64,000 nt of DNA, from positions 31,948 through 95,947 of the forward strand of contig DATEOF010000358.1 in the NCBI GenBank assembly GCA_035274465.1, in the 5' to 3' direction. The notes below the pieces were generated by a model. That model searched no databases, was not told the DNA's origin, and saw nothing but the letters and a program-made list of their open reading frames with translations. This document shows, one piece after another, positions 42,188 through 51,013 of the stretch. Both the position numbers and the translations under genes were made by a program. The DNA comes from JADGRF01 sp035274465 (GTDB lineage Bacteria; Myxococcota_A; Polyangia; Polyangiales; JAFGIB01). Every line of letters begins with the position of its first letter. The first letter of the stretch is position 1.

Positions 42188-42211
42188 TACAAACCGTCAA
42201 TCCGGTTTGTA
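42188..42211. promoter_or_regulatory. Putative TetR operator
   Basis: TACAAACCG, six bases TCAATC, then CGGTTTGTA: perfect 9-bp arms. The position, 25 bp upstream of the TetR ATG, suits autoregulation and control of the diiron gene behind it; it may also reach the divergent FAD oxidoreductase promoter. Confidence 0.75.
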
Positions 42212-42228
42212 TCTTGGACCTCATCCGA

Positions 42229-42256
42229 CTCCAGGCTCCAGGCTCCAGGCTTCAGG
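42229..42256. repeat. Four 7-bp tandem units
   Basis: CTCCAGG occurs three times in a row followed by the variant CTTCAGG; CCTGAAG occurs inverted about 15 bp further on, so the last unit can form a hairpin. It lies in the 262-bp gap between the TetR and FAD oxidoreductase genes. The rest of that gap shows no gene. Confidence 0.75.
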
Positions 42257-42425
42257 TTCGGATCTGGGGCCTGAAGCCCGGAGTCCGGAGCCCGATGTGT
42301 CCGTATTTGCCCTACTTGTCGGACTTCCGCACCCGAGGAATTGCCCCCAATCGTGTTCCGAGCTACACGAAACGACTCCCAAAGCCGCCAGTCTGTGGCG
42401 CGGCTTGGCGGCATTGCGAGGATGG

Positions 42426-43880
42426 GTGTCCACACGAGTCGTCATTATCGGGGCTGGAGTCGGCGGGCTCGCCACCGCGCTTGCTCTGAAGAACTCGAAC
42501 TACGAAGTGACGCTGCTGGAGCGCGATCCGGAGCCGCCGGACATCCCGCCTGAGCAGGCCTTCGAGGCGTGGGCGCGTCCGGGCGTCCCGCAGTTCCGTC
42601 ACGCGCACATCTTGCTCGCGCGTCTGCAGACGACGCTGCGCGATCACCACCCGGAGCTGCTGCAAGAGTTGTTGGATGCCGGCCTCGAGTTGTCGACGGT
42701 CGAAGAGGTACTGCCGTCCGCGCGCTATCCGCACTACGAGCCGCCGCCCAAAGACGACGCCGACATGCTTCACCTGTGGGGTCGGAGGCCGACGTTCGAG
42801 TTCGTGATCCGGCGCTACGTCGGCCGCTTGCCGAACGTGCGCTTCATGCATTCGGTCAAGGTCACGGATCTGCTGACCGAGAAAGTCGGCTCGGCGCTGC
42901 GCGTGCGCGGCGTCGAGTTCACGCGCGACGCCGAGACCGAGACGCTGCTGGCCGACATCGTGATCGACGCCTCGGGCGTCCGCACCAAGTTGCCCGAGAT
43001 GCTGCGCGCGAAGGGTGCGCGCATCGACGTCGATCTCAATCCGTCGGGCTTCGTCTACTCCTGCCGGCACTACCGGCTCAAGGATCCCGCGGCCGCACCG
43101 AAGCGCGAGGACGGCGGCGGCAACCTCGACTTCCTCGGCTACGCGACGTTCTACGCCGAGCACGGGCACTACGCGCTGACCTTCGGCTGTCCGGTCGAAG
43201 AGACCGAGCTGGCGCACGCCATCGCGCGACCCGAGGGCTTCGAGGCGCTGTGCGAGCAGCTGCCGGTGCTGCGCCACTGGACGCGCAACTCCGAGCCGAC
43301 GAGCAAGGTGCTCGGCGCCGGCAAGTTCGAGAATCGCTGGCTGCGCTACCGTACCTCGGGCCCCGAGCTGCTCGACTACTTCGCCGTCGGCGACTCCCAC
43401 GTCGAGACCAACCCCATGTACGGTCGCGGCTGCGCCTCGGCCTTCGTACAGTCGACCGTGCTGGGCGCGGTCCTGGCCGAGACCAGCGACCCCTCTCAGC
43501 GTTCGCGCCTGTACTACGAACGTTCTCGCCAGCTCCTGCAGCCCTACTTCCAGATGGCCATCGCGACCGATCGCATCTATCACACGCGCGCCAAGCTGAA
43601 GCGCGGCCTGCCGGTCGCGGGGCCGGAGCGACTGATCAACTACCTCTACGAGTCGGCGTTTCTGCCCGCGACCTACAGCAGCGCGCTGATGGCGCGCGAG
43701 TTCTTGAAGTCGGTGCAGATGCGCGAGGGCTCCGGTGTGGGCACACGCTTCCTGGTGCTGTTTCACCTGGCGCGCGCCTGGCTGGGCACGCTGCTCGGCA
43801 AGAAGACGCAGCCGTTGCTCGCGCCGCCGCGCGCCGAGTTCTTACGCAGCGCGGGGGTCTCGGAGCAAGTCTCCGAGTGA
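42426..43880 (+). CDS. FAD-dependent oxidoreductase (halogenase/monooxygenase-like fold)
   Basis: A 484-aa flavoprotein. The dinucleotide motif VVIIGAGVGGLATALAL is at the extreme N-terminus, which fixes the start at GTG 42426 behind a GAGGATG; the frame is open further upstream but noncoding in character. FRHAHILLARLQTTLRDHHP resembles the tryptophan-halogenase/epoxidase group, and FAVGDSHVETNPMYGRGCAS is the second FAD-binding GD region. It would oxidise a hydrophobic substrate with NAD(P)H or a reductase. The enoyl-reductase-like gene follows 10 bp later. Confidence 0.82.
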   Translation: MSTRVVIIGAGVGGLATALALKNSNYEVTLLERDPEPPDIPPEQAFEAWARPGVPQFRHAHILLARLQTTLRDHHPELLQELLDAGLELSTVEEVLPSARYPHYEPPPKDDADMLHLWGRRPTFEFVIRRYVGRLPNVRFMHSVKVTDLLTEKVGSALRVRGVEFTRDAETETLLADIVIDASGVRTKLPEMLRAKGARIDVDLNPSGFVYSCRHYRLKDPAAAPKREDGGGNLDFLGYATFYAEHGHYALTFGCPVEETELAHAIARPEGFEALCEQLPVLRHWTRNSEPTSKVLGAGKFENRWLRYRTSGPELLDYFAVGDSHVETNPMYGRGCASAFVQSTVLGAVLAETSDPSQRSRLYYERSRQLLQPYFQMAIATDRIYHTRAKLKRGLPVAGPERLINYLYESAFLPATYSSALMAREFLKSVQMREGSGVGTRFLVLFHLARAWLGTLLGKKTQPLLAPPRAEFLRSAGVSEQVSE

Positions 43881-43890
43881 GCATCGCAAC

Positions 43891-45054
43891 ATGGACGCAC
43901 GCGAATACGATCTGCTCGTGTTCGGAGCCACCGGGTTCACCGGCGGCCTGACCGCCGAGTACCTGGCGAAGAACGCTCCCGCAGGCCTGCGCTGGGCGAT
44001 CGGCGGCCGCAGCGCCACCAAGCTGGCAGCGGTCAAGGCGCGCTTGTGCGCGATCAACCCGGCCTGTGCAGCCGTCGGCTGCGTGGAAGCCAGCGTCGAC
44101 GATCTCGAGTCGCTGCAGCGCATGGCCGGCAAGACGCGCGTGCTCCTCACCACCGTCGGGCCGTTCATCGACTACGGCGAGCCGGTGGTGCGCGCCTGCA
44201 TCGAGCAGCGCACCGACTACATCGACAGCACCGGCGAGCCCAATTTCATCCAGCTCCTGCTCGGACGCTACGCGCAGGCAGCGGCGCAACGCCAGGTGCG
44301 CCTGGTGCCGAGCTGCGGCTTCGACGCCATCCCGGCCGATCTGGGCGCGCTGTTCACCGTGCGCCAGCTGCCGAATGATCAGCCGATCAAGCTCGCGGGC
44401 TACATGAGCCTGAAGGCCCAGTTCTCCGGCGGCACGGAGCGCTCGGCGATCAAGTCCTGGATGCCTCCGAGCGAGCGCATCGCCGCACCTTCGCTCTCCG
44501 CGACGAGCGGCAGGCAGGTCGGCGCATTGCCGTCCAAGGTCGAACGCCGCCCCGAGCTCGGCAAGTGGAGCTCACCGCTACCGACCGTCGACGGGCCGCT
44601 GGTCTTGCGCAGCGCCGCGAACCTTTCGTGCTACGGGCCCGACTTTCGGTACTCGCACAACGCGCTCCACCCGTCGTTCGGTGTCCTGTTGGCCGCGGGC
44701 GTGGTGTTCGGCATCGCAGGCTTCCTGGCGCGCTTCCGGCCGATGCGCGAGCTGATGCTCAAGCTGGTAAAGAAGTCGGGCGAAGGTCCGAGCCAGGCGA
44801 CGATGGCGGAGAGCTGGTTCAAGCTGCAGTTCATCGCGGAGTGCGCAGGCAAGATCCTGCAAACCGAGGTCTCGGGCGGCGATCCGGGATACGCGGAGAC
44901 CTCGAAGATGCTGGCGGAATCCGGCATGTGTTTGGCCCAGGATCGGGAGGCGTTACCTGACCTGGCGGGCGTCCTCACGCCCGCGCAAGCGATGGGTGAA
45001 ACGTTGTTGGCGCGCTTGCAACGTGCTGGTTTGTCCTTTCGTGTCGTGACGTAA
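43891..45054 (+). CDS. Saccharopine-dehydrogenase-like protein / trans-acting enoyl reductase family
   Basis: A 387-aa Rossmann protein: YDLLVFGATGFTGGLTAEYL with GATGFTG nucleotide motif, RWAIGGRSATKLAAV, TRVLLTTVGPFIDYGEPVVR, CIEQRTDYIDSTGEPNF and SCGFDAIPADLGAL. The family includes the mycobacterial trans-acting enoyl reductase that completes phthiocerol/phenolphthiocerol lipids. A hydrophobic stretch (GVLLAAGVVFGIAGFLARF) suggests membrane association. It lies 10 bp after the FAD oxidoreductase gene, supporting a joint role in lipid modification (inference). Confidence 0.85.
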   Translation: MDAREYDLLVFGATGFTGGLTAEYLAKNAPAGLRWAIGGRSATKLAAVKARLCAINPACAAVGCVEASVDDLESLQRMAGKTRVLLTTVGPFIDYGEPVVRACIEQRTDYIDSTGEPNFIQLLLGRYAQAAAQRQVRLVPSCGFDAIPADLGALFTVRQLPNDQPIKLAGYMSLKAQFSGGTERSAIKSWMPPSERIAAPSLSATSGRQVGALPSKVERRPELGKWSSPLPTVDGPLVLRSAANLSCYGPDFRYSHNALHPSFGVLLAAGVVFGIAGFLARFRPMRELMLKLVKKSGEGPSQATMAESWFKLQFIAECAGKILQTEVSGGDPGYAETSKMLAESGMCLAQDREALPDLAGVLTPAQAMGETLLARLQRAGLSFRVVT

Positions 45055-45104
45055 CGGCAGGTTCAAACGAGGGCTGGCCGCGCAACTTTCGACTGACTCG
45101 ACGC

Positions 45105-47609
45105 GTGCGGTGGACCCTCTTACACTGCGTTCCAGTGAGTTCTTGGTCGCTCGATCCGTTGTTGGTTTGGGGTCTCTTCACGCGAGGCCTCGGGCTGGTG
45201 TTGTTCATCTCGTTTCTGTCGCTCTCGCATCAGGTGGCAGAATCGGCGGGCAAGAACACGGGCGTCGGCAGCGTCGCGCGCCGCATGGCGAAGATCCGCG
45301 ATGACTTCCCCGGCTTTCGCAAGTACCTCTACTTCCCGACGCTGCTCTGGTTGAACAACAGCGACGCGATGTTGCGCGCACTGGCGTTGATCGGCCTGTG
45401 CAGCGCGGGTCTGGTGATCTACGGCGGCGAGTACGCGCACTGGGCCTTGCTGGCTTGTTACATCTGTTACCTGTCGCTCGACCTGCCGATGGGGTTGATC
45501 TTCCCCTGGGACAGCTTGCTGTTCGAAGTGATGGTGGTCTCGCTGTTCCTGCCGGCGACCCACGCGCTGCCCGATCTCACGGCGACGGCCGCGCCCACAC
45601 CCGCACTGGCCTGGGTCTACCGGCTGCTGCTGTTCCGGCTGATGTTCGGCTTCGGCAAGCAGAAGTTCCTGGGCAGCCGGCCCAAGGACAGCGCGTACCT
45701 GCGCGGCTTCTTGATCTATCAGCCGTTGCTCTCGCCGGTGGGCTGGTTCGCGCACAAGTTGCCGCTGCCGATGCTGAAGGGCGCCGTGTTCTTCATGTTC
45801 CTGGCGGAGATCCCGGCGCCGTTCTTCGTGTTCTTCCCGGGCGTGCTCAGCGTGATCTGCGCGGTGATGACCGTGTTCTTGATGATCGGTATCCAGCTGA
45901 TGGGCAACTTCGGCTACTTCAGCATCGCGACCATCGTGCTGAGTATCCCGCTACTGGACAACGTCACGCCCCGCGCCTTCGAGCTCGCGACCCTGTTCGC
46001 ACCCGGCGCGCCGCTGTTCACGAATGCCTTCGTCGTGGTGCACACGCTCTCGGCGTTCGTGGTCTTCCCGTTCAACAGCTGGCTCGCACAGAGCTGGAGC
46101 CTGTGGGCGGCCTGGTACCGACTGCCGCGGATCTTCCAGCCGCTGCTGGCGTTCTACCGGGCGGTGCATCCGCTGCGCTGGCTGCACCCGTACGGCGTGT
46201 TCCCGCCCAACAACCAGCCCGGGGTGAAGATCTCGCTGCTGCCGGAGGTCAGCTGGGACGGCAAGACCTGGCACGAGCTGCACTTCAAGCACGCGCCGAC
46301 CAACGAGCGCTCGAGCCCGCACTTCGTCGCGCCGCACCACCCACGCGGCGACCAGGCAGTGATCTACGATACGTTCGGCTTGAACGCGAACAGCTTGATG
46401 AGTGGCATGGTCGGCCCGTGGGATCCGTACTTCTACGCGACCGCAGCGCCGGCGTTCGAGTTCTGCCAGAAGCTGTGCGAGGCCAAGACCAATCGCTTCG
46501 CGCAGACCGAAGAGAGCGCCAAGCACGACACGCCGCCGATAGCGGCACGCATCACCACCATGATGCTCGAGCCCACGACCATCCGCGAGCTGCGCGAGAC
46601 CGGCCGCTGGTGGAAACGCACGTACATCGGGCCGCACGTGCCGACGCACGAGTACGACCCCGAGTTCTGGAGCGATGCCTTCGGTGAGCCCGAGCTCTGG
46701 CACCCCGAGGCCATCCTGTGGCGAAGCCGCTCCCGCTTCGCCGAGCTGATGGATCGTTCGCGCGCAGGCAAAGACGACCCGATGCAGCTGGCGATCTGGG
46801 ACGGGCGCCTCCAGCGCGAAGACGTCGACCTGTTCTGGAACGAGCTCGTGCCGCTGTTAGCTGCGGCCGATCGCAGCAGCCTCGACAGCCTCCCGCAGAC
46901 GGTGGAGCAGATGCGCGCGCGCTTCGATCGCAAGCAGCGCCGCATCCTGGCGCGCATGCTGGGCCGCTTCACGTTGATCCTGCTGGCGCGCTTCGAGCCT
47001 CAGTTCTTTTATCAGGCAGGCAAGCCCCAGCTGCACGCGCAGAGCTACATGCACCTGTGGATGCTCGCGCAGCACATCATCGCCCAGGGCAAGACGGCGT
47101 ACCTCGATGCGCTCGACCGCCCCGCGGTGTGGAACGAACAGCTTGCCGGCATGACGAACCAGAACGGCCTGTACGTGCACAGCGTCTTCCGCTTCGAAGA
47201 GATGTGCTTCGAGGCGCAGAAGCTGCGGCTGATCGACTCGGTTGCGCATCCACACGATCCGGCCGAGAAGGCCGTGGTGATGAAGAACCTGCAGGCGACG
47301 AACCTGGAAGACGTCCCCAAGCCGCAGCGCACCATCATCCGCTACGCGCGCGCCTGGTCGGGCTTCTTCTGCGTGATGACCGACATCCGCCTGGCGTTCA
47401 AAGCCCCGGCATTCCACCGCGGCTTTCCGGAGCTCTACCCCACGTTCGAAGAGCTCGAGTCGGGCGACATCCGCCTGAAGTCCTACGCCTCTCCCGAGCC
47501 GGGTGAGCCGCTCGCACCCGACCTCAAGTCGCTGGCGCGCCCGGGGTCGGGATCGACGCCGCCCGCGGCGAGTGCGGCCGGCGCAGTGGAGCGCGAGCCG
47601 GCTATTTGA
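45105..47609 (+). CDS. Lipase maturation factor (LMF1)-like membrane protein
   Basis: An 834-aa protein whose first ~350 residues are membrane helices in the LMF1 pattern: LIFPWDSLLFEVMVVSLFLP, YRLLLFRLMFGFGKQKFLGS, MGNFGYFSIATIVLSIPLLD. A large soluble C-terminal half follows (PLRWLHPYGVFPPNNQPGVK; YIGPHVPTHEYDPEFW), more than twice the size of the usual LMF1 tail. LMF1 helps lipases fold in the ER; the bacterial role is unknown. The start is GTG 45105 or the internal GTG 45135 (SSWSLDPLLVWG), which looks more like homologous starts. It follows the enoyl-reductase-like gene by 50 bp and overlaps the convergent SDR gene by 8 bp. Confidence 0.75.
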   Translation: MRWTLLHCVPVSSWSLDPLLVWGLFTRGLGLVLFISFLSLSHQVAESAGKNTGVGSVARRMAKIRDDFPGFRKYLYFPTLLWLNNSDAMLRALALIGLCSAGLVIYGGEYAHWALLACYICYLSLDLPMGLIFPWDSLLFEVMVVSLFLPATHALPDLTATAAPTPALAWVYRLLLFRLMFGFGKQKFLGSRPKDSAYLRGFLIYQPLLSPVGWFAHKLPLPMLKGAVFFMFLAEIPAPFFVFFPGVLSVICAVMTVFLMIGIQLMGNFGYFSIATIVLSIPLLDNVTPRAFELATLFAPGAPLFTNAFVVVHTLSAFVVFPFNSWLAQSWSLWAAWYRLPRIFQPLLAFYRAVHPLRWLHPYGVFPPNNQPGVKISLLPEVSWDGKTWHELHFKHAPTNERSSPHFVAPHHPRGDQAVIYDTFGLNANSLMSGMVGPWDPYFYATAAPAFEFCQKLCEAKTNRFAQTEESAKHDTPPIAARITTMMLEPTTIRELRETGRWWKRTYIGPHVPTHEYDPEFWSDAFGEPELWHPEAILWRSRSRFAELMDRSRAGKDDPMQLAIWDGRLQREDVDLFWNELVPLLAAADRSSLDSLPQTVEQMRARFDRKQRRILARMLGRFTLILLARFEPQFFYQAGKPQLHAQSYMHLWMLAQHIIAQGKTAYLDALDRPAVWNEQLAGMTNQNGLYVHSVFRFEEMCFEAQKLRLIDSVAHPHDPAEKAVVMKNLQATNLEDVPKPQRTIIRYARAWSGFFCVMTDIRLAFKAPAFHRGFPELYPTFEELESGDIRLKSYASPEPGEPLAPDLKSLARPGSGSTPPAASAAGAVEREPAI

Positions 47610-48423
47610 GCTTCAGTTCCCCGCGCAGGAACTTCGACGCCGTGCGGGCCATGAACTTGCCCAGCGGTTCGATCATCCACTGCGGCAGGAGCCGGAGCAG
47701 GCTGAAGGCGTACGAGTCGCCGCCGTAGCGCACCAGGGGTTTGTTGCCCTTGATCGCGCGGAGCACCTTGCGCGCCAGGCCCTCGGGGCCCGGGGAGCGC
47801 GCGGTCATGGCGTGGACATCTTCGGGGGCCATGCCCGCCGCGCTGCCGATGCCGGTCTTGACCACGCCCGGACAGAGCAGCGTGACTCCGACGCCGTCAG
47901 CGGCGAGCTCCCAGCGCAGCTGTTGGCTGAAGCCGACGATCGCGTACTTGCTGGTGCTGTAGGCACTCATGGCCACCATCGGGAACAGGCCCGCCGCCGA
48001 GGCTGTGTTGACGATGTGCCCGCTGCGCTGGCTCACGAAGTGGCGCCCAAAGACCCGGCAGCCGTGGATGACGCCCCACAGGTTGGTGTCGATGACGCGC
48101 TGCCACTGTTCGGTCGGCGCGCCGAGCAGCGTGTTGGCGTGGAACACGCCTGCGTTGTTGACCATCACGTGGCAGGTGCCGAAGGTCGCCAGCGTCTCGG
48201 CCAGCAGCTGTTCGAACGCGCTCTCCTGGCGGACGTCCGTGCGCACTCCGAGCGCGCGGCGGCCCAGGGCCTGGACCTCGCCGACTACCTGCTCGATGCG
48301 CGCGGGGTCGATGTCCGCGACCACCACGTGCATGCCGGCGCGCGCCAGCGTGAGGGCGATCGCCCGGCCGATCCCGGATCCGGCGCCGGTCACGACCGCC
48401 ACCCGATCGTTCAACTCACGCAT
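47602..48423 (-). CDS. Short-chain dehydrogenase/reductase
   Basis: A 273-aa classical SDR: TGAGSGIGRAIALTLARAGM cofactor motif, VVADID acidic residue pointing to NAD(H), NNAGVFH, and catalytic NTASAAG...YSTSK (Ser, Tyr, Lys). The C-terminal extension (LLRLLPQWMIEPLGKFMART) is amphipathic and may touch a membrane. It would oxidise or reduce an alcohol/ketone, perhaps lipid-like given the neighbours. It is convergent with the LMF1-like gene and divergent from the next membrane protein gene. Confidence 0.9.
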   Translation of the reverse strand: MRELNDRVAVVTGAGSGIGRAIALTLARAGMHVVVADIDPARIEQVVGEVQALGRRALGVRTDVRQESAFEQLLAETLATFGTCHVMVNNAGVFHANTLLGAPTEQWQRVIDTNLWGVIHGCRVFGRHFVSQRSGHIVNTASAAGLFPMVAMSAYSTSKYAIVGFSQQLRWELAADGVGVTLLCPGVVKTGIGSAAGMAPEDVHAMTARSPGPEGLARKVLRAIKGNKPLVRYGGDSYAFSLLRLLPQWMIEPLGKFMARTASKFLRGELKLK

Positions 48424-48493
48424 TCGGCCGTGTCATAGCACCGGACAGCTAAGCCGCGGCACAAGATTCTTCCCGTCGCCGGCCCTTCCTGTG

Positions 48494-50413
48494 ATGCTGC
48501 GCGGGATGCTCGAGCCGTCCCCTGCGCAGCGCTTTCGCTGGTACCACGCCCTGGCCCTGGTGCTCATCTGCGGTATCCACGTGGCGCTGATCGATCACTT
48601 CATGCCGCTGGCCTGGCTCACCAGCCGCACACCGATCGGCGGGGTCGACTATGAAACCCACGCCGAACAGACCTACCGCGTGATGGAGGGGCTCTCGGGT
48701 TGGGGCAAGAGCTGGGTCTACGACGCGCGGTTCTTGGCCGGCTTCCCAAACGGGACGATCTTCGACGCCGACAACAAGCTGTGGGAGCTGTGGACCTTCG
48801 CGCTGCACGAGCTCGGCCTGCCCGCCGGCACGGCCTTCAACAACTTCGTGTTCCTCGGGCACTTCTTGCTCTTGCCCTGGCTGTTCGCCAGCGCGCGCGT
48901 GTTCGGCGCGAGCATCGGCGCGTCGATCGTCGCGATGGCGCTGGGCTCGCTGCTCTGGGTGTTCGACTCGTACGCGCACTGGTTTTGGTGGATCGGCACG
49001 CTCGCGTACATCTTCGCCGCCTACTTCTATATCCTGCCGCTCGCGCTGTTCTACCGCTACACGCAGGATCGCAAGGCCTGGCGCCTGGCCGTGGTGGCGG
49101 TGCTAATGACGCTCGCGCACTTGCTGCACCCGTACACCTTCTTCGTGATGGTCGTGCCGATGCTGGTGCTGTACGTGGGCATGTTCCGCAGCTTGGAGCG
49201 GCGGCAGCACCTGGGCATCGTCGCGATCGCTGCCTGCGTGGTGGCCGGTAACGCTTATTGGTTGATCGTCGCCTTCCAGCACTGGCACTACATCCTGAAC
49301 TCGGCCTACTACGGGCAGTCGCATCCGGGCTTCGTGCTGGCGGACTTCCTCAACGTGCTGGTGGAGGCGCAGACCACCGGCTACCTCGGCACACGCACGG
49401 GTTTTCGCTGGCTGTCGCTGACGGCGGCCGGCGCAGCGATCTACTTCTGGCGCCGTGAACGGGACCCGCGCTATCGGCTGTTTCTCATCAGCTTCGTGTA
49501 CATGTTCGTGTTGGCCTACGTCGGCCCGGCGATCTACCCGAACCTCGGGCAGATCCAGCCCTACCGCTTCGTGGCGAGCGCGATGTTCCTGGCGACCATC
49601 CCGGCTGCGGTGTTGCTCGTGCACCTGGCCCAGAAGCTACGCGAAGCCAGCGCGCTCGTGCGGGCAGGCGTGCTCGTCTTGGCGATCCCCGCAGTGCAAC
49701 ACCTGAGTGGCGACATCCTGTACTTCCTGCCGGAGATCTTGCCCCAAGTTCCCAAGGTCAAGGAGGCGCCGTTTCCGATCAGTGCGACCGGCTTTGCGCC
49801 GCACATCGGCTATCGACACCTGCATCCGAAGTGGGTCGATCACCGGCTGGAGCGCTGGGTCGACGAGAACGCCGACGAGGGGCGCATCTCGCTACCGGAT
49901 TGGACCGGTGAACGCATGGCGTGGGCCACGCGCGCGCAGATCCTGGGCGGCTTCGTCGAGCTGAACATGCAGCACGCGCGCGCGCACCTGGCGCGCTGGG
50001 CGGACTACAAGCACCCGACCAAGGACGAGCTGCGCTCGTACCTCGACACCTACGCGGTGCGCTACATCATCGTGCGTTTCGACGACATGGGGCTGCGCGA
50101 GCATCCCGACCTGCTGGAGCCGTTCGCGCAGATCGCCGACAGCACGATCTACCGCAGCAAGCTGCCGGTCAGCTACTTCTACATGAACGATGGCAAGATC
50201 GTCGCTCAGACCAACCGCATCGCGGTCAGCGGCACCGACCCGAACCGCGACGTGGTGATCAAGTACCACTGGCACGAGGCCCTGATCTGCAAGCCCAACT
50301 GTCGCGTGATCAAGGTGGAGCACGTGCACGACGAAGTCGGATTCATCCGCGTGCCCATCCCGCATCCCTCCGACTTCGTGATCGAGAACAGCTACGAGAT
50401 GGGCCGCAGATGA
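48494..50413 (+). CDS. Large polytopic membrane protein, GT-C glycosyltransferase-like
   Basis: A 639-aa protein with about eleven hydrophobic segments followed by a ~220-residue soluble part. Early features are YHALALVLICGIHVALIDHF, then GGVDYETHAEQTYRVMEG and GKSWVYDARFLAGFPNGTIF, with acidic residues in the first loop as in GT-C enzymes that use lipid-linked sugars. LHPYTFFVMVVPMLVLYVGM and PYRFVASAMFLATIPAAVLL are further membrane helices. The soluble domain has YAVRYIIVRFDDM, seen in envelope glycosyltransferase-like proteins. The start is ATG 48494. Exact activity cannot be told. Confidence 0.65.
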   Translation: MLRGMLEPSPAQRFRWYHALALVLICGIHVALIDHFMPLAWLTSRTPIGGVDYETHAEQTYRVMEGLSGWGKSWVYDARFLAGFPNGTIFDADNKLWELWTFALHELGLPAGTAFNNFVFLGHFLLLPWLFASARVFGASIGASIVAMALGSLLWVFDSYAHWFWWIGTLAYIFAAYFYILPLALFYRYTQDRKAWRLAVVAVLMTLAHLLHPYTFFVMVVPMLVLYVGMFRSLERRQHLGIVAIAACVVAGNAYWLIVAFQHWHYILNSAYYGQSHPGFVLADFLNVLVEAQTTGYLGTRTGFRWLSLTAAGAAIYFWRRERDPRYRLFLISFVYMFVLAYVGPAIYPNLGQIQPYRFVASAMFLATIPAAVLLVHLAQKLREASALVRAGVLVLAIPAVQHLSGDILYFLPEILPQVPKVKEAPFPISATGFAPHIGYRHLHPKWVDHRLERWVDENADEGRISLPDWTGERMAWATRAQILGGFVELNMQHARAHLARWADYKHPTKDELRSYLDTYAVRYIIVRFDDMGLREHPDLLEPFAQIADSTIYRSKLPVSYFYMNDGKIVAQTNRIAVSGTDPNRDVVIKYHWHEALICKPNCRVIKVEHVHDEVGFIRVPIPHPSDFVIENSYEMGRR

Positions 50414-50422
50414 ACGCAGCCG

Positions 50423-50944
50423 TCAGCGGCGCTTTTTGGCCTTCGCCTTCGCCTTGCCCTTGGTCTTGGCGGGTTTGCCCGCCTTGGCCTTGGGCAGCGC
50501 CTTCGGGTTGCTCTTGCTGACTTTCTTCTTGGACGCCTTGCGCGCGCGCTTCTTGACGGGAGCTGCAGGCTCCGGCTCCGCTTCCGAGTGACCGTTGGTC
50601 GGAGCGTCCGGCCGCGCATGCCGCGGCTCGTACACGCCGATGGTTCCACCACCCGGCAACGTTACGCGCGTCAACAAACCCCAGCCTTCGTCGTGCACGT
50701 CGCTGACGGAGACGTCGCGCGCCTGCATGTCACTGATGAAGGCTTCGACGTTCTCGCACATCAAGTACAGCTCGTGCGAATCGTTCTTGTCGGCGGGATG
50801 CACGGCGACCTCTGACGGCGGCAAACCGAAGATCAACCAGCCGTCGCCCACATCCACGTTGGGCAACGACAAGATGTCGCGAAAGAACTCGCGATCTGCT
50901 TCCGGGTTGCTGCTCGAGACGATCGAATGCGCACCGATGATCAT
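50423..50944 (-). CDS. VOC-fold protein with histone-H1-like Lys/Ala tail
   Basis: A 173-aa protein. Residues ~1-115 form a glyoxalase/VOC domain (GAHSIVSSSNPEADREFFRD, LPPSEVAVHPADKNDSHELY, PGGGTIGVYEPRH). From about residue 127 the tail is almost only Lys, Ala, Arg and Pro (VKKRARKASKKKVSKS; AKTKGKAKAKAKKRR), as in histone-H1-like or AlgP-type DNA-binding tails. The start is ATG 50944, eight bases after AAAGGAG; an upstream ATG at 50971 would ignore that ribosome site. Nucleic-acid binding of the tail is inferred. Confidence 0.78.
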   Translation of the reverse strand: MIIGAHSIVSSSNPEADREFFRDILSLPNVDVGDGWLIFGLPPSEVAVHPADKNDSHELYLMCENVEAFISDMQARDVSVSDVHDEGWGLLTRVTLPGGGTIGVYEPRHARPDAPTNGHSEAEPEPAAPVKKRARKASKKKVSKSNPKALPKAKAGKPAKTKGKAKAKAKKRR

Positions 50945-51013
50945 GAAACTAACTCCTTTCGGGTGCGCCATCCTGCCACAAAAATAGCGCAGAATACGAG
51001 CTATCCTGGGCAC

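Noticed and set aside
42229..42300. CRISPR-like repeat
   Set aside because: Units are only 7 bp, directly adjacent, without spacers; no cas genes are present in the window.
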